Shown in pieces: positions 1 through 8,542 of a DNA stretch of 64,000 bases. The stretch is from contig NC_004722.1 of assembly GCF_000007825.1 (NCBI RefSeq), positions 1,094,501 through 1,158,500 of the forward strand, given 5' to 3'. Made by a program: the position numbers and the translations under genes. A model generated the notes under the pieces. The model was not told where the DNA came from and did not search any database. It saw nothing but the letters and a program-made list of their open reading frames with translations. This DNA is from Bacillus cereus ATCC 14579. GTDB taxonomy: Bacteria; Bacillota; Bacilli; Bacillales; Bacillaceae_G. How positions within the stretch are numbered: position 1 is the stretch's first letter; the number at the start of each line of letters is the position of its first letter.

Positions 1-468
1 GAGGATATTATTGCAGTAGAGGGGAAAATGGTTGTTCAAAGTGTCGAAATGGCAGAATGGTTTACAGAAACGTATTACAAAGAAGTAATTGATTTCTTTA
101 TGAAACCAATGAATATTTACGGAAACGATATGTTAGCGAAAACGTTAAAGTTATCTCTTCATAAAAAGGTTATTCATGCAGATGATTTTCTTCTTGAAGA
201 TGAGGAGCTTATTTCGAAATTGCAGCAATGTAATGACCCCGAAGTAGAAGCTTTATTAAGCAAAGTTCATCCAAATGTAAAGGTAAAAGAAGATAGAAAC
301 GATTATGATTTACATCAGAAAAATAAAGTGCGTCTTATTGATCCGCCGTTACTTCGTGAAGGGAAAATCGTTCAGTCATCTGTTGTGTCAGAAAACATAA
401 GACAGATAAGTGATATTGCTTATGAAAAAGCGGTGAGAGGGATGTATGTGAAAGTGATTTCGAATTAA
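1..468 (+). CDS. HD-domain phosphohydrolase family protein, C-terminal part
   Basis: The reading frame is open from base 1, so the gene starts upstream of the window and only its last 155 or so codons are present; the internal ATG at 28 is not a start. The fragment is soluble and helical, with no membrane segment. It resembles the C-terminal region of HD-superfamily hydrolases found at this position in the B. cereus group, but the HD metal-binding motif itself lies outside the window, so the family call rests on overall likeness only. A strong bidirectional hairpin follows the stop codon, ending both this gene and the convergent anti-sigma gene. Confidence 0.55.
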   Translation, partial: EDIIAVEGKMVVQSVEMAEWFTETYYKEVIDFFMKPMNIYGNDMLAKTLKLSLHKKVIHADDFLLEDEELISKLQQCNDPEVEALLSKVHPNVKVKEDRNDYDLHQKNKVRLIDPPLLREGKIVQSSVVSENIRQISDIAYEKAVRGMYVKVISN

Positions 469-510
469 AAAAGAAGTAGCGCATCGTTTTTAGAGCGCTA
501 CTTCTTTTTT
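467..510. terminator. Bidirectional intrinsic terminator
   Basis: A 16 bp perfect stem (AAAAAAGAAGTAGCGC and its complement) with a 12 nt loop, A-rich on one side and T-rich on the other, lies between two convergent genes. Confidence 0.9.
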
Positions 511-511
511 A

Positions 512-1645
512 TTAATGATCAAACCAATTCCAAATCTCAATATCTCCAAGAGTCGCATAACGTACGTGCGGGGAGTTTTGTAATTTTAATAACTCTTTCG
601 ATGGACCAGTAATAACAATTCCGTATACTTTTACACCGTTGTCCTTTACATATTGATAACGTTTATCTAAGTTTAGTTCTTTCTCAGAAAGCGCTGCTAT
701 TTTGCTTACCGTTTTTTTATGGATAGAAAGGATGCGCATCATTTCGGTTACTTTGTCTTCTTGCGTTTTCTGCCCGTCAGTTTCATTATCGAGGAATCTT
801 ACATGTTCTGGAAACCCTATAGCTTCTCCGCCATGTAGGATATAGTCATCTACATTTTTTCTTTCTTGTCCTGTATCTAAAGCGTACCATAAAGGAGTTG
901 GAGGGAGTTCTTGTGCCTCGAATATGCTATATAAAAGCGGTTCTAATTCTTTTAAAGTGTAAGCTTTATCAAAAGAAATTGCTACTTCTGCAACGGTTCC
1001 ATCATGTACTTTTGCAAGTGTATCCCATACTTTTTTTGATGAATCCTTTAAATAATCACCCTGCTCTGTTTTTGGATGAACAAAGAAGAGTTTTGGTTGA
1101 TAGAACGGATTCATCCAAGTTCGCTTCGTAACATCTACAGATGATAAGAAGCTTTTTGTTTCTATTGTACCGAGGGGCATTTCTTTTTTACCGACGGTTC
1201 GTACTAAATCAAATTGGCTATTCGTACGGAAAAAAGCTTCTACACTTGTTCCGCCTCCCATAACACGGCTATTTGGGATCGTTGCTTCAAGTGCAAGCGA
1301 AGGAACCTCTCTAATTTCTTCTAGCCTTTTATCATTATTAGCTTGAAAATAAAAGGCTGATAATACCCCGCCGATTATATAGATAACGATGCAAATTGAT
1401 AATATAAAACCAAACGTTTGTAAACGATGTTTCCACTTAATTCTCCAAAAAGGAATTTTAAGATTTTTTGGAGGTAACTTTTTCTTAATTGGTTCTGTTT
1501 TTGTTAACAGCTCATCTAAGTAAGCTTCACACTCTTCACATGACTCAATATGACTTTCTAACAGTTCTTGTTCATCATGCGTGAGCGTTCCATTTTCATA
1601 CTTCTTCCATAGTTTTTTAAATTCTGTACAACCCATCCGTATCAC
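512..1645 (-). CDS. Anti-sigma factor, zinc-binding N-terminus and Sigma-reg C-terminal domain
   Basis: A 377-aa membrane-anchored anti-sigma factor. The N-terminal cytoplasmic part carries a ZAS-type zinc motif with Cys6 and His32-x3-Cys36-x2-Cys39. One membrane segment spans about residues 73-95, and an extracytoplasmic region of about 280 residues follows, resembling the C-terminal regulatory domain of Bacillus anti-sigma factors. Its ATG overlaps the stop of the upstream ECF sigma gene by 4 nt (ATGA), so the pair is translationally coupled. Inferred role: it holds the cognate sigma factor at the membrane until an envelope signal arrives. The signal is not visible from sequence. Confidence 0.85.
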   Translation of the reverse strand: MIRMGCTEFKKLWKKYENGTLTHDEQELLESHIESCEECEAYLDELLTKTEPIKKKLPPKNLKIPFWRIKWKHRLQTFGFILSICIVIYIIGGVLSAFYFQANNDKRLEEIREVPSLALEATIPNSRVMGGGTSVEAFFRTNSQFDLVRTVGKKEMPLGTIETKSFLSSVDVTKRTWMNPFYQPKLFFVHPKTEQGDYLKDSSKKVWDTLAKVHDGTVAEVAISFDKAYTLKELEPLLYSIFEAQELPPTPLWYALDTGQERKNVDDYILHGGEAIGFPEHVRFLDNETDGQKTQEDKVTEMMRILSIHKKTVSKIAALSEKELNLDKRYQYVKDNGVKVYGIVITGPSKELLKLQNSPHVRYATLGDIEIWNWFDH

Positions 1646-2127
1646 TCCTTTATGCTTTTCGTGTCTTTCCGTCCCCTGTGTAATTCAATTTTCACTTTCG
1701 CTAATGAGAGACCAGTCATTTCTGCTATTTCCTTATAGGAGAATCCATAGTAATCTCGTAGTAGTAGGACATTTCGTCTTTCGAGCGGAAGAGCGTATAA
1801 ACTGTCTAACCAACTAGCAATCTCATGTTTTACGAAATATTCATGTTCTGTACTTGGCACGTTTGGTAAATGGAATTCTTCCACTGTAGTTGTTTTATAC
1901 TTTTTTTCTTTTCGATACCAATCGATAAAGGCATTGTAGGCAATTGTAAATAACCACGGCCTAATTTCTTCTCCTTTATAATAGTCAATATGGACGAGCA
2001 TTCGGTAAAATGTTTCTTGCATGAGATCTTCCGCATAGTGGGAATCTCCGGTTAGGGAGAGAAGATAGCGAAATAAATCTTGCATATGCTCTGAGTAAAT
2101 TTCTTCTAATGATTGTTTACGTTTCAC
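1642..2127 (-). CDS. ECF-type RNA polymerase sigma factor
   Basis: 161 aa, the usual length of an extracytoplasmic-function sigma factor. Region 2 is seen around residues 10-75 (DLMQETFYRMLVHIDYY, then RPWLFTIAYNAFIDWYRKEK) and region 4 around 105-155 (LPLERRNVLLLRDYYGFSYKEIAEMTG, a helix-turn-helix). The N-terminal domains of housekeeping sigma factors are absent. Four-base overlap with the anti-sigma gene downstream supports the pairing. An ECF-like promoter lies just upstream on the same strand, suggesting autoregulation. Which ECF subgroup (SigM, SigV, YlaC-like) cannot be decided by eye. Confidence 0.9.
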   Translation of the reverse strand: MKRKQSLEEIYSEHMQDLFRYLLSLTGDSHYAEDLMQETFYRMLVHIDYYKGEEIRPWLFTIAYNAFIDWYRKEKKYKTTTVEEFHLPNVPSTEHEYFVKHEIASWLDSLYALPLERRNVLLLRDYYGFSYKEIAEMTGLSLAKVKIELHRGRKDTKSIKE

Positions 2128-2151
2128 TACATTTCCCTCCCTTCATACATA

Positions 2152-2179
2152 ACAACGAAATACATATAAAAAAGTTACA
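2152..2179 (-). promoter_or_regulatory. Putative ECF sigma autoregulatory promoter
   Basis: Read on the minus strand, TGTAAC followed by T-rich bases (-35), a 16 bp spacer and CGTTGT (-10). This fits the TGAAAC-N16-CGT pattern of Bacillus ECF promoters and lies 25 bp upstream of the sigma gene start. Confidence 0.6.
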
Positions 2180-2264
2180 ATTTTTTATGGAATTATAGTA
2201 AAAAACGTCAAGAATTGGATTGCGTTCTCTTTTATCATAATACATATAAGGCGGGTGAACAGAG

Positions 2265-3167
2265 ATGGAAAGCTATGAAACACAAATTCAAAGGTCAATT
2301 GATTATATTGAGGAAGATGTAATGGAAAAACAAACGCTGCGTAATTTAGCGCGGGTTGCAGGTTTTTCTGAGTCTCATTTTCATCGTGTATTTCAGGCGT
2401 TAGTAGGTGATACGGTAATGGAGTATGTTCGAAAGAGGAGGTTAGCCCGGGCAGCTTATCAACTTTCTCATACGGATGAAAAAGTTATTGATATCGCGTT
2501 TGAACATGGCTTTCAATCTCACGAAACGTTCACAAGAGCCTTTAAAAAATTATTTCAAATGACACCGAGTGAATATCGAAAACAAGAAATCGAAACACCG
2601 ATGTATTACAGAGTAAATGTAAAGCAAAGAAAATTAAATCCGTATTTAGGAGGCATACAAATGGAATATCGTATTGTAAATAAACCAGAATTTTTAGTGG
2701 CGGGTTATGAACTGAAGACGACAAGTAAAGAAGGGAAAAACCATCAAGACATTCCAGCATTTTGGCAAGAATATTTACAAAAAGATCTTGGAACGACGAT
2801 TCCGAATCGTAAAGATACGAGCCAATGGGTAGAGCTTGGATTATGTACTGATTTTAATTTAGAAACAGGAGACTTCACTTATATTATCGGAATGGAAGTT
2901 ACAGACTTTGAAAATGTACCAAATGAAATTACAAAGCGTACTTTCCCGGCAGCAACATATGCAGTTTTTACAACGCCGAAAGTTCCTCATGAAGAAATGG
3001 TATCGTCTATCCACCAAACTTGGAATGCAGTATTCTCAGAATGGTTTCCGCATTCAGGGTATGAACATTGCGGAGTTACAGAGTTTGAACTATACGATGA
3101 GCGTTGCCACGAAGATAAGAGTGAGTTTGCACAAGTAGAGCTTTGGATACCGGTGAAGAAAAAATAA
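2265..3167 (+). CDS. AraC-family regulator with GyrI-like effector domain
   Basis: 300 aa. The N-terminal ~105 residues hold the two helix-turn-helix motifs of AraC/XylS regulators (LRNLARVAGFSESHFHRVF, then VIDIAFEHGFQSHETFTRAF with the typical TPSEYR end). Residues ~125-300 resemble the GyrI-like small-molecule-binding domain (SOUL/Rob C-terminal type), so it is an effector-responsive activator like Rob or BmrR-type sensors. The ATG has the upstream site GGCGGGTG. It is divergent from the sigma factor gene, so the two may share a control region. The ligand is unknown. A hairpin terminator follows. Confidence 0.85.
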   Translation: MESYETQIQRSIDYIEEDVMEKQTLRNLARVAGFSESHFHRVFQALVGDTVMEYVRKRRLARAAYQLSHTDEKVIDIAFEHGFQSHETFTRAFKKLFQMTPSEYRKQEIETPMYYRVNVKQRKLNPYLGGIQMEYRIVNKPEFLVAGYELKTTSKEGKNHQDIPAFWQEYLQKDLGTTIPNRKDTSQWVELGLCTDFNLETGDFTYIIGMEVTDFENVPNEITKRTFPAATYAVFTTPKVPHEEMVSSIHQTWNAVFSEWFPHSGYEHCGVTEFELYDERCHEDKSEFAQVELWIPVKKK

Positions 3168-3177
3168 TAGGGTAAGA

Positions 3178-3206
3178 GCGAATCATTGGGAGATGGTTCG
3201 CTTTTT
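3178..3206 (+). terminator. Intrinsic terminator after AraC-family gene
   Basis: A 9 bp stem GCGAATCAT/ATGGTTCGC (one G-U pair) is followed by TTTTT; the next gene's ribosome binding site comes directly after it. Confidence 0.75.
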
Positions 3207-3227
3207 CATAAAAGGGGAAATAGGAAA

Positions 3228-3593
3228 ATGTTCAAAAAACTAGAATGTGTATCTATACATACGAAAGATATAGAAAAATCAATTTCTTTCTATAAAGAAA
3301 TGGGAATGAAGCAAAACTGGATGATAGAAAGAGAACTAGAAGAAGGGGGTATTTGGACGTTAATAGGATTGAAGTTTCCAGATGAGAAAAGTTCAGAGTT
3401 AGTAATAAGCAATCATCCGGATATTAATTTTACGGAAGTCGAAGTATTAGTAGAAGATGTACAACAAACGTATGAAAGTTTAAAAGATAATAAAGATGTA
3501 AAGTGGATTCGCGAACCATTTCCAACAGAATCAGGACATGTTGCAGTAATGGAAGCACCTGATGAGAATGTGTTTGTGTTAGTAGGGAAATAG
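3228..3593 (+). CDS. VOC (glyoxalase/bleomycin-resistance fold) family protein
   Basis: 121 aa from the ATG at 3228, chosen because an AAAGGGG ribosome site precedes it; the longer frame from a TTG at 3186 would run through the upstream terminator. The N-terminus KLECVSIHTKDIEKSISFYKEMGM is the typical first beta-alpha-beta unit of a VOC domain, and the C-terminus (VAVMEAPDENVFVLVGK) is the closing strand. One VOC domain means it would work as a dimer. Substrate unknown; members are lyases, dioxygenases, fosfomycin-type enzymes or binding proteins. His in VSIHT and Glu in MEAPD could be metal ligands. Confidence 0.8.
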   Translation: MFKKLECVSIHTKDIEKSISFYKEMGMKQNWMIERELEEGGIWTLIGLKFPDEKSSELVISNHPDINFTEVEVLVEDVQQTYESLKDNKDVKWIREPFPTESGHVAVMEAPDENVFVLVGK

Positions 3594-3608
3594 CTGAAAT
3601 ATGGAGTG

Positions 3609-3642
3609 ACCTTTCATAGTGAGTTATGAAAGGTTATTTTTA
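3609..3642 (+). terminator. Intrinsic terminator after VOC gene
   Basis: ACCTTTCATA pairs with TATGAAAGGT across a 6 nt loop, followed by TATTTTTAT. The T-tract runs straight into the TTATCCCGC start of an interspersed repeat. Confidence 0.8.
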
Positions 3643-3733
3643 TCCCGCTATTTGCCGGGCAGCGCGATTGGTGAGGGCTAATAATCAATGGGGGATGAAC
3701 AAAACCTCCACTGATTAAAGTTTCACTTTATAA
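3640..3733 (+). repeat. B. cereus-type interspersed repeat, copy 1
   Basis: Begins TTATCCCGCTATTTGCCGGG and ends TGATTAAAGTTTCACTTTAT. The same ends and internal words (GGGCAG, GGGGGATGAACAAAACC, CCACTGATTAAAG) recur at 20744, 35755 and partly at 11966 and 30044. It resembles the bcr family of short mobile repeats known from this group; the exact bcr number cannot be assigned without a search. Confidence 0.75.
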
Positions 3734-3862
3734 GTGGATTGTTAAATTTGTATTGTTTTATCTGTAATACATATGAAAATGGTAAAATAAAGTAGCAATT
3801 AAATATTGCGGGTGGAAGGTTATGCCCTTTCTTCATTTTGTGAAGAAAGAAGGTGTAATCGT

Positions 3863-4015
3863 ATGGAATTTCTTTTGCAAATTTTGTTGGAAATTCCAAA
3901 AACTATAGCTAGAGAAGGTATAGTTTTTGGATTTAAGAAATTAACGGCAAAAAAGCGCAAAAAGAAGACCACCCGTCTGCCTGCGAAGCGTGGGAAGTCT
4001 TCTAAGCGCAAATAA
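3863..4015 (+). CDS. Small, strongly basic protein of unknown function
   Basis: 50 aa with start ATG at 3863 preceded by GAAGGTG. The first ~28 residues are amphipathic (MEFLLQILLEIPKTIAREG), the last ~22 are almost all Lys/Arg with Thr/Ser (AKKRKKKTTRLPAKRGKSSK), which suggests nucleic-acid or membrane contact. It sits inside a block bounded by inverted repeats GGTGGAAGGTT (3813-3823) and AACCTTCCACC (4026-4036). No known family is recognised. It may be translated, or the block may be a structured RNA. Confidence 0.45.
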   Translation: MEFLLQILLEIPKTIAREGIVFGFKKLTAKKRKKKTTRLPAKRGKSSKRK

Positions 4016-4056
4016 GCTTTAGTTGCAACCTTCCACCTTGCGGTAATTAGTTGCAG

Positions 4057-4081
4057 TGACGGGGTGTTGGAAGCACCTCGT
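4057..4081 (+). terminator. Terminator-like hairpin after the small basic gene
   Basis: GACGGGGTG pairs with CACCTCGTC (one G-U) over a 7 nt loop; the following bases are T-rich (TACTTCATTTTA) but not a clean T-run. Confidence 0.45.
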
Positions 4082-4215
4082 CTACTTCATTTTATGCAAA
4101 ACTTAGTTAGTTTATACTTCTATTTATAGTATAACAGTTTAGAAATGTATTTGTTAATAGTTTTATTTCTACTTTTACCTTGTATAGTAGGGAAGCAGGT
4201 TAGTATTGTCGGTTT

Positions 4216-4308
4216 TTGTCGGTAAGTCGATATATCTAGAAAATCGCTGATATAATTCGAGTTGCGCTGATATATTCAAAAAATCGCCGGTATAATTTCA
4301 TATACCTC
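4216..4308. repeat. Degenerate ~21 bp tandem repeat family, block 1
   Basis: Four imperfect units built on AATCGCTGATATATTCAAAA occupy an otherwise gene-free stretch (4016-4396). Similar blocks occur at 20861 and 41227. Nothing else is seen in this intergenic region apart from the hairpin at 4057. Confidence 0.6.
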
Positions 4309-4396
4309 TAAAACACCTCAAAAAAAACGATCCACATAATTTCAATTGCAGTAAAATTATTCCAGGGAAGAAGAAAGACGCCACATAGCGTCTTTC

Positions 4397-6139
4397 CTAC
4401 GAACGAAACGGAAATACAAGAATAATCGTCGTTCCTTTTCCGAGTGCACTATCAACGGAAATTGTTCCGTTATGAGCATGAACGAGCTGTTTTGTAATGG
4501 CTAGGCCAAGTCCAGTTCCGATGTTGCTTTCTTCTGTGTTTGTTCCGCGGTAATATCGTTCAAATAGAAGTTCTTTCGTTTTTTCATCCATTCCTTTTCC
4601 GTCATCTGAAATGGAGAGTGTAAAGGAATTAGCGTTTTGTGATAATTTTACGATGACAGTAGTTGTTTCGTTATTATGTTTTACAGCATTTACGAGTAAG
4701 TTTTCGATAATACGCTGGAACCATTTTTCTTCAATGAAATATTGAATTTTATTTGAGCTCGGTACGAATTCAATATTTTGATTTTGGAGTGTTGGATTGT
4801 TAATAAATTGCAATAACACTTTTTGAACGAACTGATTGATTTCAACGTTTACGTGTTGGGCAGGAAGGCTGTTATTTTTTAATTGATACGTTAAGCTTAA
4901 ATCATCAATTAATGTCGTCATATATTGAGATTTCTCTTTCATAACACTACCAAATTGCTGAATATCACGATCAGTCCAGTTATATTGATTCGATTCGAGT
5001 AATAATGCGTAGCCATATATAGAGCTAAGTGGTGTTTTTAAATCATGCGTTAGACCGGTAATCCATTCTTCTCGTGTTTGCTGGAGTACTTGCCTCATCG
5101 CATCATTTTTTTTGAGTGTAATAGAAAGGTGTTCTAGTGAACTTGTTACATCTCTAAACAAACGAAATGACCATTTTTCTTTACCAGATCGCCGGAACCT
5201 GACAGGTTTTCCTTTTTTACTAATAGGTTCTTCATACTTTCCACCAGCGATATTTTTAAGCCAGCGCATCGCATGTAATAACGGTTTCCCGAATTTATTA
5301 CCGTACCAAATAGAAAGAATGACTAAATAAACAAATACGATAAGAAGGATTAATCCGCATCCAATGAGAAACTTCTTAGTAAATACATCTTCAATTTCGT
5401 CATCTGGATAGTAGTGCTCATTTTTTGCAGTTACAACGAGAAGGTTGCCACTATTTGCATCGTAAAAGCTAGACGTGTTTTCTTTATGATTCCACGGCTC
5501 TTTTTCATTAAGGGCAATTTGTATCGCTGAAAATGTTTTTTTCTTTCCAGCTGGATAGGCAAAAACCTCTTCGCCATTTTGATTAAATATTTGAAGTGCT
5601 GCTTTTTCTTTAGACAGTAACTGTTTTTCTTGATCTGTTAATGTGAACGAATCCATCGTTAAAGAGGAGTGATCCTTTTGAATTGCTGTCAGTAACGCAT
5701 TGCTTTTTAACATACCACCATAAATAACAAGTACTTTCTTTTCTTCTAATTCAATTTCCCAATATGTAAATTTATAATTACTTTCGATATGATGTTGTAT
5801 ATATGCGACTAAAGATGTCTTCGTATAAGCATTCGGAACATCATTTGGTGTATTAAAGTGGTAGAGGATTTTTCCGTTTTCATCTACAACTTGGAGCCAA
5901 TCATTTTTCTCCTTTATTAAATCTTGCACTTCAGATTGTAACGAAATATGCCCATCTTCTGAAGAGATGTATCTTGAAATTGTAAAACTATCAGAATCTG
6001 GAATGTTAGGTTCGTATAAAGTACTAGTAAGAAGAAAAATTAAATAAGTAAAAGCAGCAACTACAGCGATAAGTAATGTAACTAAAACAAAAACGTGTTG
6101 CATGATAAATTGAATAATAAGTCGTTTATTAAAATTCAT
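4397..6139 (-). CDS. Two-component sensor histidine kinase
   Basis: 580 aa. A membrane segment at ~12-37, an extracytoplasmic sensor region of about 220 residues, a second segment at ~256-282, then a linker/HAMP-like stretch. The phospho-acceptor is His365 in THDLKTPLSS, followed by the HATPase boxes ENLLVNAVKHN (N), DDGKGMD (G1) and GTGLGLAI (G2). It follows the response regulator gene after 9 bp, so they form one operon. The large sensor region suggests an extracellular ligand; the divergent CPBP-type membrane protein gene could be a target. It is not close enough to named systems for a symbol. Confidence 0.9.
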   Translation of the reverse strand: MNFNKRLIIQFIMQHVFVLVTLLIAVVAAFTYLIFLLTSTLYEPNIPDSDSFTISRYISSEDGHISLQSEVQDLIKEKNDWLQVVDENGKILYHFNTPNDVPNAYTKTSLVAYIQHHIESNYKFTYWEIELEEKKVLVIYGGMLKSNALLTAIQKDHSSLTMDSFTLTDQEKQLLSKEKAALQIFNQNGEEVFAYPAGKKKTFSAIQIALNEKEPWNHKENTSSFYDANSGNLLVVTAKNEHYYPDDEIEDVFTKKFLIGCGLILLIVFVYLVILSIWYGNKFGKPLLHAMRWLKNIAGGKYEEPISKKGKPVRFRRSGKEKWSFRLFRDVTSSLEHLSITLKKNDAMRQVLQQTREEWITGLTHDLKTPLSSIYGYALLLESNQYNWTDRDIQQFGSVMKEKSQYMTTLIDDLSLTYQLKNNSLPAQHVNVEINQFVQKVLLQFINNPTLQNQNIEFVPSSNKIQYFIEEKWFQRIIENLLVNAVKHNNETTTVIVKLSQNANSFTLSISDDGKGMDEKTKELLFERYYRGTNTEESNIGTGLGLAITKQLVHAHNGTISVDSALGKGTTIILVFPFRS

Positions 6140-6148
6140 ATCGTCACC

Positions 6149-6853
6149 CTACTTTGTAACGAACTTATAACCAAGCCCGCGAACGGTTTTTATATATTCT
6201 GGTTTACTTGGATCATGTTCAATTTTTTCACGTAGTTTTCGAATGTGGACCATAACAGTGTTGTCATCGCCATTATAGGCAGGTGCTCCCCAAACTTTTT
6301 CGTATATTTCCTCTTTCGAAAATACGTAGTTCGGATTCTCGCAAAAGAAGAGTAGTAGTTGAAAGAGTTGAGCGGAGCATTCGACAATGTGCCCATCTAC
6401 TGTTAGTTCTGCAGAGTGCTGATCAATTTCAAATCTTCCAAATGAAATCGAGTGTGATTTTTGTTCGTGTGGTACGGTTTGTTTCATATGTCTCCGAAGC
6501 TGTGCTTTCATGCGTGCTACTACTTCTAATGGATTAAATGGTTTCGTAATATAATCATCTGCACCGTATGAAAATCCGGATATTTTATCTAAATCAGATG
6601 CTTTTGCTGATAGGAAGAAAATTGGACAATCTGTTTGTTGGCGAATGATTGGACAAATATCAAAACCAGATTGTCCAGGAAGCATTACATCTAAAATAAT
6701 TAAATCGTAATTGTTTTGCTTAGTTAGAGATAAAGCCATTTCAGCTGATGTTGCAGTTGTAATATGAGAAAAGCCTTCTTTTTCAAGAATGGTAGTTAGT
6801 AATTGTAAAATTGCTGTTTCATCATCAACGAGTAAAATATTTGCTTGGTACAT
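6149..6853 (-). CDS. OmpR-family response regulator
   Basis: 234 aa from the ATG at 6853, picked because TAGGAGGG lies 6 nt upstream; an in-frame ATG two codons earlier overlaps that site. The receiver domain (residues ~6-120) has the acidic pair DDE and phospho-acceptor Asp55 in IILDVMLPG, with the conserved Lys in ITKPFNPLE. The C-terminal winged helix (~140-234) ends EYIKTVRGLGYKFVTK, typical of OmpR/PhoB DNA-binding domains. Partner of the downstream histidine kinase. Confidence 0.92.
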   Translation of the reverse strand: MYQANILLVDDETAILQLLTTILEKEGFSHITTATSAEMALSLTKQNNYDLIILDVMLPGQSGFDICPIIRQQTDCPIFFLSAKASDLDKISGFSYGADDYITKPFNPLEVVARMKAQLRRHMKQTVPHEQKSHSISFGRFEIDQHSAELTVDGHIVECSAQLFQLLLFFCENPNYVFSKEEIYEKVWGAPAYNGDDNTVMVHIRKLREKIEHDPSKPEYIKTVRGLGYKFVTK

Positions 6854-6993
6854 AAACATCCCTCCTAATTTTCTCGAATATCATATCATCATTTTGTAAC
6901 TTATGGAATTTTTAAGGAAATTTTAAGGTTTTCTTTCGCAAAAAATTAAGAATCAAATGATATGATAAAAGTAACATAGGGGAGGAGATGAGT

Positions 6994-7842
6994 GTGAACC
7001 CGTTTCAAGTGATGCGAGCTAGATATTTTTTAATTGTATTTGCACTATTAATTTTAATAGCGAGAAGTAGTGGCGATTTGCTAACAAGTATATTTCATAT
7101 ACAAAATTCTTCTTTTATAAATATCCTTATATTCTATATCCTTCCGATGGTATGGATTTCTTATGAGTATAGAAAGCACCACATTTCATTTTCATTATTT
7201 GTTAATAAAAATGAAACATTTAACTTGGTACAAGTTTTATACATTACGGTTATGTTATGCATGTTTAGTTACGGGTATCTTATTTTGTATATGTATAGTT
7301 TTGCATGGATTACACCGGACTTTATTATGAACGCCCTGCATGAACCAATTGTAGATAGTACTGGGGGATATGTATCTCAAGTCATTAGGGTCGTATTCAT
7401 CGCACCAATTATCGGGGAATTTGTTTTTCGCGGATTTTTACTTCAACGTTTTGCAACAAAATGGGGAACGAGCATAGCGACCATCGTTGTAGCAATATTG
7501 TTTGCGTTGTTACATGTTGATTTCCTCGGTGCAGCCATATTCAGCATCGTATTGTCAATCGTATATATTCGTACGAAAAGTTTACTCATGCCAATTGCAA
7601 TACATATGTTAAACAATGCATTTGTAATAGGTGCGTCTTTTCTAATAAGTAGAGAAAAAATTATGAGTTTTGCCGATTTCTCAAATTATACGACATTCTT
7701 TCCTGGACTTATTATTTTTATAACAGGATTAAACTTAGTACTTATCTTTTTATTTGTTAATCGTAAATATTGGAGTAAAGAAGTGCCAGTTATATATGCA
7801 GAGCAGGAAAAGAGCTTTTCAGATGTAGTCGGGAGTAAATGA
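6994..7842 (+). CDS. CPBP (Abi/Rce1-type) intramembrane protein
   Basis: 282 aa from the GTG at 6994, which lies 8 nt after GGAGG; the ATG at 6988 is only 2 nt from it. About seven membrane segments. The CPBP family signature is present in altered form: motif 1 reads GEFVFRG instead of the usual EExxFRG, motif 2 is FALLHVD and motif 3 HMLNN. In Rce1-type proteases the first Glu of motif 1 is the catalytic residue, so this protein may be inactive or use the second Glu. It is divergent from the two-component system and followed immediately by a small membrane protein gene. Confidence 0.85.
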   Translation: MNPFQVMRARYFLIVFALLILIARSSGDLLTSIFHIQNSSFINILIFYILPMVWISYEYRKHHISFSLFVNKNETFNLVQVLYITVMLCMFSYGYLILYMYSFAWITPDFIMNALHEPIVDSTGGYVSQVIRVVFIAPIIGEFVFRGFLLQRFATKWGTSIATIVVAILFALLHVDFLGAAIFSIVLSIVYIRTKSLLMPIAIHMLNNAFVIGASFLISREKIMSFADFSNYTTFFPGLIIFITGLNLVLIFLFVNRKYWSKEVPVIYAEQEKSFSDVVGSK

Positions 7843-7843
7843 G

Positions 7844-8107
7844 ATGAAGAAGACGGTTGAAAAAATATTAAAAGACATTATAGATACTACGTCTATTACA
7901 GATATGTGTGATAAAAGCGTTTGTCATTGGATTCAACCTGTAGTAGATACGATTGTGTTTCCAGAGTATTACTTATTTTCTAGTACTCATTTAAAAGAAA
8001 ATATTATTTCTCTTCTTATTGTGTTCGGGGTTTTACTAATATTTGGTCTAATTGTAGAAGAAATGATGAAGCGCATCTTCAGAAAGAATGAAGAGAAGTA
8101 TATGTAG
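7844..8107 (+). CDS. Small membrane protein of unknown function
   Basis: 87 aa; its ATG starts one base after the CPBP gene's TGA, and the ribosome site GGGAGT lies in the end of that gene, so the two are co-translated. Residues ~1-47 are soluble, one hydrophobic segment covers ~50-72 (IISLLIVFGVLLIFGLIVEEM) and a basic tail follows. No family is recognised. The tight coupling suggests it works with the CPBP protein. Confidence 0.7.
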   Translation: MKKTVEKILKDIIDTTSITDMCDKSVCHWIQPVVDTIVFPEYYLFSSTHLKENIISLLIVFGVLLIFGLIVEEMMKRIFRKNEEKYM

Positions 8108-8231
8108 ATTCATAAAGTATTCGAGAAAGTAATGGTGGCTTTCCTTTTGTTTTATGGTATAAAAACAATCATTTACTTTATAGCTTTGAAACATCATTAA
8201 TTCGAAATTTGAAAGGGATGTATAAAATTAT

Positions 8232-8531
8232 ATGAATGAAACGATATCGTCAAATAAGTTTTTTTATTTGATTTTACTTAGTCTAGTGTTAATAACGACA
8301 GTAAATGTTATTTTGCGCTGGGAGGAAGCTTATTTTTTCATGTATTTAGCGCTCCATTTGTTGGGGATTTTATGTATAAGTGGTGGAGTCGTTACTGAAA
8401 AAAAGAATGAAGAAAGCGTTAACTATATGTGTGTGATCGGTCTTGTTTTACTTTTAGCTGTACAGGGTATTATGAAATATAGTTCTTTCTCTTTACAAGA
8501 TTTTAGTTTATTAATAGATGTACTTCCTTAA
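8232..8531 (+). CDS. Hypothetical integral membrane protein
   Basis: 99 aa with three predicted membrane segments (about 10-25, 35-53 and 69-85). The ATG is preceded by GAAAGGGATG at a rather long spacing. No conserved motif is seen. It lies 124 bp after the previous gene and is followed within 11 bp by a possible 31-aa membrane peptide gene. Confidence 0.6.
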   Translation: MNETISSNKFFYLILLSLVLITTVNVILRWEEAYFFMYLALHLLGILCISGGVVTEKKNEESVNYMCVIGLVLLLAVQGIMKYSSFSLQDFSLLIDVLP

Positions 8532-8542
8532 AGAGGCTTTTT

